A stretch of 5,615 nucleotides of DNA from JADHUC01 sp964617665 (GTDB lineage: Bacteria > Planctomycetota > Planctomycetia > Pirellulales > Pirellulaceae). Where the stretch lies: the NCBI GenBank assembly GCA_964617665.1, contig CAZUAH010000783.1, positions 1 to 5,615 on the forward strand, given 5' to 3'. This document shows, in pieces, positions 1 to 5,615 of the stretch (within the stretch, counting starts at the first letter, position 1; every line of letters starts with the position of its first letter). Below the pieces are notes generated by a model. It did not search any database and was not told the DNA's origin. It saw nothing but the letters and a program-made list of their open reading frames with translations. The translations under genes and the position numbers were made by a program.

Positions 1-716
1 AAATCGGACTGCCGTTCGAACAAGATACGGCGATCACACGACACTTGGCGGCTTTCCTGCAGGATCACGGGGAAGGGCAGGGGAGTCCGGTTTTGCCCAC
101 ACACGTGCTATTGAACGGCGGCGCGTTTAAGGCGGAAGCTCTGTCGAACCGATTGACCAAGACGCTGGCCGACTGGACCGGAGGCGAAGGGCCACGTTGG
201 CTCGAAGAGGACCGTGATCTGGACAATTCGGTCGCGCGAGGCGCGGCGTATTACGGCTGGGCGAAGGAACGAGGCGGCGTTCGTATCCGAGGCGGAACTG
301 CACGAGCCTATTACGTAGGCATCGAGACGGCTGGCTTGGCCATTCCCGGTGCACCCCGACCGTTGCGGCTGTCGTGCGTGGCACCGTTGGGCATGGAGGA
401 AGGCGACGAAGCCGACGTGCCGACGCAAGAGATCGGTCTGGTCGTAGGCGAACCGGCTCAGTTCCGCTTTTTCAGTTCGCCGATCCGCAAGCAGGACAAA
501 GTAGGCGAAGTGTTGACATCGTGGAGCGAAGATGAATTGGCTGAGACCGATTCGCTGGAAGCCACGTTGGACCGGGACGAGGCCATCGACGAGCCCTACG
601 TGCCGGTCAAGTTCCAGTCGCGCGTGACCGAGTTGGGCATGTTCGAGCTGTGGTGCGTTAGTACCAAGAGCGACAAAAGATGGAAGCTAGAGTTCAACGT
701 GCGCGAGGAGGACTAA
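1..716 (+). CDS. Hsp70-family protein, C-terminal part (5' end outside window)
   Basis: The frame is open from the window edge (first full codon at base 3) to TAA at 714-716, giving 237 visible residues. The frame reads through the TTG at 45 without a break, and the residues before it (GLPFEQDTAITRHLAAFL) align with the downstream paralogue (GLPYAPDPAITRYLAAFL), so the true start is upstream and the TTG is not a start. What is visible is the end of the nucleotide-binding domain, with the adenine-site motif LLNGGAF (about 108-128) and VARGAAYYG (231-257, equivalent to the Hsp70 'AVAxGAA' helix). A compact beta-rich segment follows, ending in the shared motif TELGMFELWC and a W-x-L-x-F-x-V-R tail. 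It stops there, without the long C-terminal extension of its neighbour. Its probable role is as an ATP-dependent cytoplasmic chaperone-like protein; clients are unknown. The ATPase phosphate loops lie outside the window and cannot be checked. Confidence 0.88.
   Translation, partial: IGLPFEQDTAITRHLAAFLQDHGEGQGSPVLPTHVLLNGGAFKAEALSNRLTKTLADWTGGEGPRWLEEDRDLDNSVARGAAYYGWAKERGGVRIRGGTARAYYVGIETAGLAIPGAPRPLRLSCVAPLGMEEGDEADVPTQEIGLVVGEPAQFRFFSSPIRKQDKVGEVLTSWSEDELAETDSLEATLDRDEAIDEPYVPVKFQSRVTELGMFELWCVSTKSDKRWKLEFNVREED
69..83 (+). repeat. G-rich 15-base word, copy in first Hsp70 gene
   Basis: GGGGAAGGGCAGGGG encodes Gly-Glu-Gly-Gln-Gly in a variable loop 31 bases before the Asn codon of the adenine-site motif. 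It differs by one base from the word at 1937-1951 in the second Hsp70 gene, but is read in another frame. It may be a micro-repeat or simply a convergent low-complexity loop. Confidence 0.35.
705..711 (+). promoter_or_regulatory. Shine-Dalgarno site for the second Hsp70 gene
   Basis: GAGGAGG lies inside the last codons of the upstream Hsp70 gene (Glu-Glu-Asp-stop). The gap to the ATG at 727 is 15 bases, longer than the usual 5-9. A TAG at 688-690 closes this frame upstream, with no ATG, GTG or TTG between it and 727, while the next in-frame ATG (about residue 74) would delete the phosphate-1 loop. The start at 727 is therefore secure even though the spacing is loose. The position suggests that ribosomes finishing the first gene help start the second. 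Confidence 0.5.
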
Positions 717-726
717 GCAACCGCTG

Positions 727-3570
727 ATGACCACTCGCGACCCGCTCTTAGACGAACCGGAAGCTCCGAGCCGTTACATCGTCGGAATCGACTTGGGTAC
801 GACCAATTCGGCCGTCAGCTATGTCGATACCAGCCGAGAACCATGGCAGGTGCGCACCTTTCCCGTTCCCCAGTTGGTCGACGCTGGGCAAGTCGAAGCC
901 CGCGAGACATTTCCGTCGTTTCATTACCAGCCGGCAGCCGGCGAGATGTCTCCGGATGCTTTGCGTCTGCCTTGGACTCAGAAAGCCACGGGCTATGCCG
1001 TGGGCGTGTTTGCGCAGGAGCAAGGGGGGCGTGCACCGGGTCGGCTGATCGCCTCGGCCAAGTCGTGGCTGTGCCATTCAGGCGTGGATCGAACTGTGGA
1101 GGTCCTCCCTTGGCAGGGCGCGGAAGACGTCGAACGGCTATCGCCGGTGGAAGCCAGTGCCTGCTACTTGCGCCACATCCACGACGCCTGGAATGCGAAG
1201 TTCAAAAACGAACCGCTGGCCGAGCAAGACGTGGTGCTCACGCTTCCCGCTTCGTTTGACGAGGTGGCCCGAGAGCTTACGGTTCAGGCCGCAGCCGCTG
1301 CTGGTTTGCCGCGCGTTGTTTTGATCGAAGAGCCGCAGGCAGCGTTTTATGCATGGATCGACGCACATTCGGATGACTGGCACCAGCGAGTTGAGCCTGG
1401 ACAGAAGATCCTGGTATGCGACATCGGTGGCGGCACATCCGACTTCACGTTAATTCGCGTGCGTCGCGGCGAAGACGACAAGGTGCAGTTTCATAGAGTC
1501 GCGGTTGGCGACCACCTTATTCTGGGGGGCGATAATCTGGACCTGGCTTTGGCCAAACACTTAGAGCAGAAGCTTGGCGGCAACCTCCAACCACATCAGT
1601 GGCATGTGCTCGTTCGCACATGTCGACGTGCGAAAGAGGATGTGTTAGCCGAAGGTGGTACGGAGACGATCAGCTTCAATCTGCCCGGCGCGGGTTCAAA
1701 GCTGATCGGCGGTGGTGTGCGAGTCGAGGTGGATCGCGAGGAAGCTCGGCAAATGCTGCTGGACGGTTTCTTTCCTGGTCCTGGCCTGAACGACAAGCCA
1801 CAGAAACAGCAATCGGGCTTCCAAGAATTCGGTTTGCCGTACGCACCCGATCCGGCGATCACACGATACCTGGCCGCGTTCCTCACAACGCATCGCCACG
1901 CTGGCGAAGAGATCGAGGACGATGTGGAGGCACAGCGGGGCAGGGCAGGGGGGCGCGATCCGGCACGCCCTGACATTGTTCTGTTCAACGGAGGTGTGTT
2001 TGCTTCGCCCTTGATCCAGCAACGTTTGCTGGCCGTCTTGCAGTCTTGGTTTCGCGGGGAGGACGCGGATTGGTCCCCGTTAGTGTTGGACAATGAACGA
2101 CTGGATCTGGCTGTGTCTCGCGGAGCGGCCTATTACGGCAACGTACGGCGGGGCAGGGGGGTGCGGATCGCGGCTGGGTTGGCTCGAACCTATTACATGG
2201 GCGTCGAGGGCGAGGTGCCCATGGCGGTTTGCTTGGTGCCGGGCAGCGCCGAACCGGGGCAAGAGATTCATTTGACCGAACGGCGTTTCGAGTTATTGGT
2301 TCATCAGCCGGTAGAGTTCCCGTTGTATGTCTCCAGCACGCGGTTGGCGGATCAATCCGGTGAGTTGTTGCCCGTCGACCGCGAACAGATGACGCCGTTG
2401 CCACCGATTCGCACTGTTCTGAAAACGCGCGGCAAGAAGCAGGCGGGTTCGATTTCGGTCAACGTGCACGCGCGTTTGACCGAAATTGGCACGCTGGATC
2501 TGTGGTGCAGCGAAATGGGTTCGCAACGAAACTGGCGACTGCAGTTCGATGTCCGTTCGGCCACGCAGACTGATATCGAGGCAAGCGAGACCGTCGGCGA
2601 GGCGGAGGGTATCGTCGAAGAGGTGTCTTGGCGGGCATGTCAGAGTTTGTTGGAGAACACGTTCGATGCTGAGGCGAAGTCCGATCCGAGTCCCCTTGTC
2701 AAGCAACTCGTCTCCGCTTTGGGAGCGGACCGTTTGGATTGGCCCATGTCGCTGTTGCGTCGAATTTGGGAAGCCTTGATGGACCTGGAATCGGGTCGCC
2801 GCAAGAGTCCCATGCACGAAGCTCGTTGGTTGAATCTGTTGGGTTTCGCACTGCGGCCTGGCTATGGATTGGGTGTGGACGATTGGCGAGTGGCAGAGAC
2901 GTGGCGGATTGTCTACGGCAGGCTGGCGCACAACTCGCCCAATTGCCGTACGGAGTCTTGGATTCTCTGGCGGAGGATCGCAGGCGGATTATCGGCCGGA
3001 CATCATCGAGCGATCGCCGAACCATTTCTGTCGTCCGTCCGCGCTTTGCATCGCCGTTTCACTACGGGAAAAGGAAGCGGCGATTTGGGCGTCACTCCGC
3101 AGCAGTCCGTCGAAATGTGGCGGCTGCTGGGATCGCTGGAGTTGCTGTCCGTGAGAGTGAAAGACGACTTGGGCAACGCGATGGTCGAGTTCATGTCGAA
3201 GAAGTCGATGAAGCCGGCGCGTCAGGCCTTGATCTGGTCACTCGGTCGCATCGGTTCGCGCACACCGGTCTACGGACCACTGAACACCGTAGCCCCCGCA
3301 GACGTTGTTGGCCGTTGGCTGGATAAACTGATGAGGGTCCGCGAACCAACTGACGTGGACAAGCTGGCCGTCATGCAGATGGCCCGCCGCACCGGAGACC
3401 GTTACCGGGACCTGGATGACAAACAGCGCCGCGAGGTGGTCGATTGGATGCAGGGTAACGACGCTCCCGAGCATTTCATCGAGCTTGTCACAGAAGGTGG
3501 AACACTGGACAGCGAAGAGCAAGGGCGAGTCTTCGGAGAAGCACTGCCGCAAGGTCTGCGGATCACGTAG
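727..3570 (+). CDS. Hsp70-family chaperone-like protein with DUF3731-type C-terminal region
   Basis: This is a complete 947-residue protein, much longer than classic DnaK (about 640). The N-terminal ATPase domain (about 17-475) shows phosphate-1 GIDLGTTNSAV (20-30), a lysine in SAKSWL (K112) where DnaK has catalytic K70, connect-1 IEEPQAAFYAW (E202), phosphate-2 DIGGGTSDF (232-240, keeping the Thr and Asp equivalent to DnaK T199 and D201), and AVSRGAAYYG (462-471). The adenine-site motif is LFNGGVF (419-425) instead of the usual GGxTRxP. A short beta-rich segment resembling a reduced substrate-binding domain follows, ending near TEIGTLDLWC (585-594). The remaining ~330 residues match, by memory, the DUF3731/DnaK-related family: HEARWLNLLGFALRPGYG (697-714), DDWR (718-721), WSLGRIG (837-843), YGPLNTV (849-855) and RRTGDRYRDL (887-896). 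I see no signal peptide or membrane segment, so it is likely cytoplasmic. It lies 10 bases after its paralogue, so it is probably cotranscribed. ATP hydrolysis is expected from the retained residues; clients and the role of the C-terminal region are unknown. Confidence 0.93.
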   Translation: MTTRDPLLDEPEAPSRYIVGIDLGTTNSAVSYVDTSREPWQVRTFPVPQLVDAGQVEARETFPSFHYQPAAGEMSPDALRLPWTQKATGYAVGVFAQEQGGRAPGRLIASAKSWLCHSGVDRTVEVLPWQGAEDVERLSPVEASACYLRHIHDAWNAKFKNEPLAEQDVVLTLPASFDEVARELTVQAAAAAGLPRVVLIEEPQAAFYAWIDAHSDDWHQRVEPGQKILVCDIGGGTSDFTLIRVRRGEDDKVQFHRVAVGDHLILGGDNLDLALAKHLEQKLGGNLQPHQWHVLVRTCRRAKEDVLAEGGTETISFNLPGAGSKLIGGGVRVEVDREEARQMLLDGFFPGPGLNDKPQKQQSGFQEFGLPYAPDPAITRYLAAFLTTHRHAGEEIEDDVEAQRGRAGGRDPARPDIVLFNGGVFASPLIQQRLLAVLQSWFRGEDADWSPLVLDNERLDLAVSRGAAYYGNVRRGRGVRIAAGLARTYYMGVEGEVPMAVCLVPGSAEPGQEIHLTERRFELLVHQPVEFPLYVSSTRLADQSGELLPVDREQMTPLPPIRTVLKTRGKKQAGSISVNVHARLTEIGTLDLWCSEMGSQRNWRLQFDVRSATQTDIEASETVGEAEGIVEEVSWRACQSLLENTFDAEAKSDPSPLVKQLVSALGADRLDWPMSLLRRIWEALMDLESGRRKSPMHEARWLNLLGFALRPGYGLGVDDWRVAETWRIVYGRLAHNSPNCRTESWILWRRIAGGLSAGHHRAIAEPFLSSVRALHRRFTTGKGSGDLGVTPQQSVEMWRLLGSLELLSVRVKDDLGNAMVEFMSKKSMKPARQALIWSLGRIGSRTPVYGPLNTVAPADVVGRWLDKLMRVREPTDVDKLAVMQMARRTGDRYRDLDDKQRREVVDWMQGNDAPEHFIELVTEGGTLDSEEQGRVFGEALPQGLRIT
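1937..1951 (+). repeat. G-rich 15-base word, copy in second Hsp70 gene
   Basis: GGGGCAGGGCAGGGG matches 14 of 15 bases of the word at 69-83 and lies in the same loop, 36 bases before the Asn codon of LFNGGVF. Here it is read in a different frame, giving Arg-Gly-Arg-Ala-Gly-Gly. The run continues to six Gs (1948-1953). A related shorter word, GCGGGGCAGGGGGG, occurs at 2148-2161 in the same gene. Three G-runs of at least three bases are present, which is short of the strict four-run G-quadruplex pattern. Confidence 0.35.
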
Positions 3571-3615
3571 GGCTTTGCTTGGAGATGGCGTCGGCAGGCC
3601 TTACGGCATCCCGTT

Positions 3616-3685
3616 CCATGTTGTGACCCGGTCTCCCGACCGAGTCACGCCGAGTGGCAGGGTCGGGAGACCCTTCCACAACTGG
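3616..3685. repeat. 70-base hairpin repeat between convergent genes (REP-like element, possible bidirectional terminator)
   Basis: The hairpin pairs in order: CCA 3616-3618 with TGG 3683-3685; GTTGTG 3620-3625 with CACAAC 3677-3682; a 4x4 internal loop; a perfect 12-bp stem GGTCTCCCGACC 3630-3641 with GGTCGGGAGACC 3661-3672; a GA/AG mismatch pair; then GTCAC 3644-3648 with GTGGC 3654-3658 (one G-T pair), closing on the loop GCCGA 3649-3653. That is 26 pairs in all. It sits 45 bases after the Hsp70 stop and 10 bases before the peptidase stop on the opposite strand. This suits ending transcription from both sides, but no T-run follows on either strand. One strand translates as TRSPDRVTP, which I recall as a recurring spurious peptide in planctomycete genomes, suggesting a dispersed repeat family. 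Confidence 0.75.
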
Positions 3686-3695
3686 GGCTGACGTC

Positions 3696-4739
3696 TTATT
3701 GGCTCCTCTTCTTGTCAGCCTCAGCCCATGACGCCGCGGCGAATTCCTCGATCACGTGTTGCATCCCCGCCACGACACGTGCCATGCGTTCGTAATCCAA
3801 TTTGTCCGGCGTGTCTTCCTTCTTGTGATAGTACGGGTATCGAAAAGGAGCCGTGTCTGTGACCATCAGTGCCTGATAACCTTCCTGCCAGAACGACCAG
3901 TGATCCGACCAGCCGACACCGGTGACATGTCCGGGCAAGGCACAGCCTTCCGAAGGAAACTTGGCGTGCCGACGGAAAGACTCGACCGCGTTTTTGACCA
4001 AGGGGGCCGAGTCCACATTGGCCACAAAGCCGATGAAGTTACCTTTGGACGGATAGAACAGGTTGAGGGGCGGGGGGTAATGCTGGCTGTCTTTCTCGTC
4101 GCTAAAGTAGCCGATCGTTTCCAGGCACAGCATGCCGACGATGTTGTCGCCGGCCTTCTTGCAGTGACGGGCGTAAACGCGTGATCCCATCAGGTCGGTG
4201 TGGAAATACGGCGGCTCCTCGTTCGTGAACCCGACAAAACGCAACGTGCGAGCGGTTGGTTTTCGCGAGAAAGATTTGGCCAACGCCAAGACACCAGCGA
4301 CGCCAGAGATATTGTCGTTTGCGCCCGGCGAACCGACGACCGAGTCATAATGAGCACCGACAACAACAATCTCATCAGGGCGAGTCTGTCCTTTTCGTTC
4401 TGCAACCACATTCCAACATTCGCGACCGCGAACCTGGTATCCGTGCTTCTTGACGGTGTAACCGCAATTGGAGAACGACTGTTCGATGTATTGCGCTGCC
4501 TTGACCAGATTCGCATATTCATGCACGTTTCGTTCGCCAATTTCTTTGGCAAGCCGCAGCACATCATGGCGAAGCGCTTTGGCCAAGGCCGTTTCTTCTG
4601 CCGTGAGCTCCAGAAGTTCGCCCTGGTAGCTCTTGCCCGGCATCTTCAACACCATTGCCGGCGGCGTCACCTGCCGTTCTTGTGCGGTGGAACTGATCGG
4701 TAGCATGACCAGGAGAAGTATGGGAAGCGCAATTCGCAT
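3696..4739 (-). CDS. Secreted M28-family zinc peptidase (aminopeptidase-like)
   Basis: This 347-residue protein begins at an ATG (complement of 4737-4739) with AGAAAGG 7 bases upstream (4747-4753); an in-frame stop at 4752-4754 makes it the first possible ATG. Residues 1-19 form a signal peptide (hydrophobic core ALPILLLVMLP, probable cleavage after STA), with no lipobox cysteine, so export to the periplasm or outside is expected. The peptidase domain covers about 65-335 and holds the M28 metal and catalytic set: H130 in GAHYDSV, D142 in GANDNISG, E174-E175 in FTNEEPPYF (general base and zinc ligand), E207 in CLETIGY and H305 in YYHKKEDTPDKLD. Position 207 is Asp in the classic Streptomyces griseus aminopeptidase; Glu seems normal in this NEEPPYF branch. 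It probably removes N-terminal residues from peptides with two zinc ions. Substrate specificity cannot be read from sequence. It is convergent with the Hsp70 pair and divergent from the SHD1 gene, so it is probably transcribed alone. Confidence 0.92.
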   Translation of the reverse strand: MRIALPILLLVMLPISSTAQERQVTPPAMVLKMPGKSYQGELLELTAEETALAKALRHDVLRLAKEIGERNVHEYANLVKAAQYIEQSFSNCGYTVKKHGYQVRGRECWNVVAERKGQTRPDEIVVVGAHYDSVVGSPGANDNISGVAGVLALAKSFSRKPTARTLRFVGFTNEEPPYFHTDLMGSRVYARHCKKAGDNIVGMLCLETIGYFSDEKDSQHYPPPLNLFYPSKGNFIGFVANVDSAPLVKNAVESFRRHAKFPSEGCALPGHVTGVGWSDHWSFWQEGYQALMVTDTAPFRYPYYHKKEDTPDKLDYERMARVVAGMQHVIEEFAAASWAEADKKRSQ

Positions 4740-4929
4740 GATGTAGCCTTTCTATCAAGTGCCCGATGTGCAGGATAAGCCACGCAACGGGATTCCGCAA
4801 CACGGACGTCGCCTGCTTGAAACAGGTGTCAAATGCGTCCGGACGTGCTAAATTGGATCATGTGTTGGTCAGTATTCCGCTGTGGGCAATCGCCAAGATA
4901 TCGCCGCCGGTCGGTAAGGAGCGTGTTGT
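4740..4929. promoter_or_regulatory. Divergent intergenic region with candidate promoter and operator palindromes
   Basis: These 190 bases must hold the start signals of both the M28 gene (left) and the SHD1 gene (right). Visible elements are an imperfect 16-base palindrome at 4817-4832 (TTGAAACAGGTGTCAA, 6 of 8 positions matching between half-sites), a perfect 10-base palindrome CGTCCGGACG at 4836-4845, and a direct repeat CGGACGT at 4803-4809 and 4840-4846. On the minus strand 4827-4832 reads TTGACA, a perfect -35 word, but no convincing -10 follows at the right distance. On the plus strand TGC followed by TAAATT (4846-4854) could be an extended -10 without a good -35. Planctomycete promoters are poorly defined, so these are only candidates. 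Confidence 0.3.
4916..4921 (+). promoter_or_regulatory. Shine-Dalgarno site for the SHD1 gene
   Basis: AAGGAG lies 8 bases before the ATG at 4930, an ideal spacing. An in-frame TAA at 4915-4917 overlaps the site and excludes any earlier start. Confidence 0.75.
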
Positions 4930-5615
4930 ATGAGATCGAAGCTGGTTTTGATGTTGCTGTTGTTGAGTTCTTCGATGGTTCTTAGCTTGCATGCCCGTGA
5001 ATGGTCCGACAGCACGGGAGTCTTCACGGTGGAAGCCGAACTGGTCGAAGTCGCTGGAGCAACGGTTCGCTTGAAGAAGACAGATGGAACGATCGTCGCC
5101 GTTCCGCTCAAGCGGTTGAGCGACGCCGATCAACAGTACCTGAAGTCGCCCGACAAGAGAGCGTCCGGCGGGAAGAAGTCCACCCCGGGTGGAGTCGAAG
5201 CGGCGATTGAGGCCGCGCTGATGCAGCCGAGCCGAGTGGAATTTGTTGAAACTCCGCTATGCCAAGTAGTGGAGTTTCTGAAGGACATGCATGGTATTCT
5301 GATCGGTTTGGACCGTCGCTCACTGGATGACGTAGGAATCGGCGCCGACATTCCAATCACCATTAGACGGCGTCACGGCGATTTGGCGACAAACCTTGAC
5401 GCGATCCTTGACCCGTTGGATCTCACGTGGATCGTTCGGCACGAAGCGCTGCTGATCACCACGAAGCAGACGGCTGAATCCAATTGCGACACGCGCGTCT
5501 ATAAGCTGCTGCGTCAAGTTGCGTTCGACGACTTGCTCAGAGACATCACCGGCAACATCAATCCGCAAAGTTGGGATACGGTCGGTGGTCCCGGGTCGCT
5601 CTGCCCCATGCCGCC
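4930..5615 (+). CDS. Secreted SHD1-domain protein with STN/secretin-N-like repeats (3' end outside window)
   Basis: The frame runs open from the ATG to the window edge, giving 228 residues and no stop. Residues 1-22 form a signal peptide (Lys then LVLMLLLLSSSMVL, probable cleavage after LHA). Residues 24-71 match the SHD1 (SLA1 homology 1) fold common in planctomycete exported proteins: REWSDSTGVFTVEAELVEV, then LKKTDGTIVAVPLKRLSDADQ. A Lys/Gly/Ser-rich linker (72-90) leads to an STN or secretin-N-like alpha/beta module (about 97-178): EFVETPLCQVVEFLKDMHGI, DIPITI, then ILDPLDLTWIVRHEALLITT. A second, related module seems to begin at TRVYKLL (188-194), with SWDTVGGPGS (214-223) just before the cut. 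Both domains suggest peptide or protein binding in the cell envelope rather than catalysis; no enzyme motif is seen. The true length is unknown. A role in secretion cannot be claimed because no secretin beta-domain is visible. Confidence 0.85.
   Translation, partial: MRSKLVLMLLLLSSSMVLSLHAREWSDSTGVFTVEAELVEVAGATVRLKKTDGTIVAVPLKRLSDADQQYLKSPDKRASGGKKSTPGGVEAAIEAALMQPSRVEFVETPLCQVVEFLKDMHGILIGLDRRSLDDVGIGADIPITIRRRHGDLATNLDAILDPLDLTWIVRHEALLITTKQTAESNCDTRVYKLLRQVAFDDLLRDITGNINPQSWDTVGGPGSLCPMP

Noticed and set aside
45..716. First Hsp70 gene read as a complete 223-residue protein starting at TTG 45
   Set aside because: The frame stays open to the window edge and the upstream residues align with the paralogue, so it is a truncated view of a longer gene.
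1931..1957. G-quadruplex at the G-rich loop
   Set aside because: Only three separate runs of three or more Gs are present (4, 3 and 6), so the strict four-run pattern is not met.
2293..2931. Open minus-strand frame of 212 codons inside the large Hsp70 gene
   Set aside because: It is fully antisense to a well-supported gene, shows no recognisable domain, and such frames are common opposite GC-rich coding sequence.
2739..3326. Open plus-strand frame of 195 codons overlapping the Hsp70 C-terminal region
   Set aside because: It is out of frame with conserved DUF3731-type motifs, its composition is Arg/Ser-rich as in shadow frames, and it lacks a clear ribosome site.
3416..3691. Small plus-strand frame of 91 codons running through the hairpin
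   Set aside because: Its tail is simply the translation of the hairpin repeat (TRSPDRVTP) and its start overlaps the end of the Hsp70 gene in another frame.
1024..4077. Five runs of six Gs on the plus strand (1024, 1524, 1948, 2156, 4072) as possible phase-variable tracts
   Set aside because: At this GC content two or three such runs are expected by chance in 5.6 kb on one strand, and six Gs is short for phase variation; only the shared longer words seem notable.
4200..4703. Open plus-strand frame of 167 codons opposite the M28 peptidase
   Set aside because: The minus-strand frame holds the complete M28 catalytic set and a signal peptide, so this is a shadow.

Overview
The window looks like chromosomal DNA of a planctomycete, probably in the Pirellula/Rhodopirellula group. 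Three things suggest this: a secreted protein combining an SHD1 domain with a secretin-N/STN-like domain in the style common in that phylum, a hairpin repeat whose translation reads 'RSPDR', and moderately high GC. The assignment rests on recognition by eye, not on a database search.

Layout: (1) bases 1-716, + strand, hold the C-terminal part of an Hsp70-family protein whose ATPase start lies before the window. (2) After a 10-base gap, 727-3570, + strand, encodes a complete 947-residue Hsp70-family protein. It is a paralogue of the first but carries a long extra C-terminal region of the DUF3731 ('DnaK-related') type. The two are almost certainly one operon. (3) Bases 3571-3695 lie between convergent genes and contain a strong 70-base hairpin. 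(4) Bases 3696-4739, - strand, encode a secreted zinc peptidase of family M28. (5) Bases 4740-4929 are a divergent intergenic region with small palindromes. (6) From 4930 to the window end, + strand, runs the N-terminal part of a secreted SHD1 + STN-like protein. It is cut by the window edge.

How the genes work together: the two Hsp70 paralogues probably act as a pair. Both keep the landmarks visible in this window, and both replace the usual Hsp70 adenine-site motif with an N-G-G-[VA]-F motif, so they form a divergent branch rather than housekeeping DnaK. No J-protein or GrpE-type partner is visible. The peptidase and the SHD1 protein are both predicted to be exported and share a divergent upstream region, but nothing else links them to the chaperones.

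The most unusual observations are a near-identical 15-base G-rich word at the same structural place in both Hsp70 genes but in different reading frames, and the long hairpin between the convergent genes. I see no CRISPR array, tRNA, rRNA, transposase or defence system.
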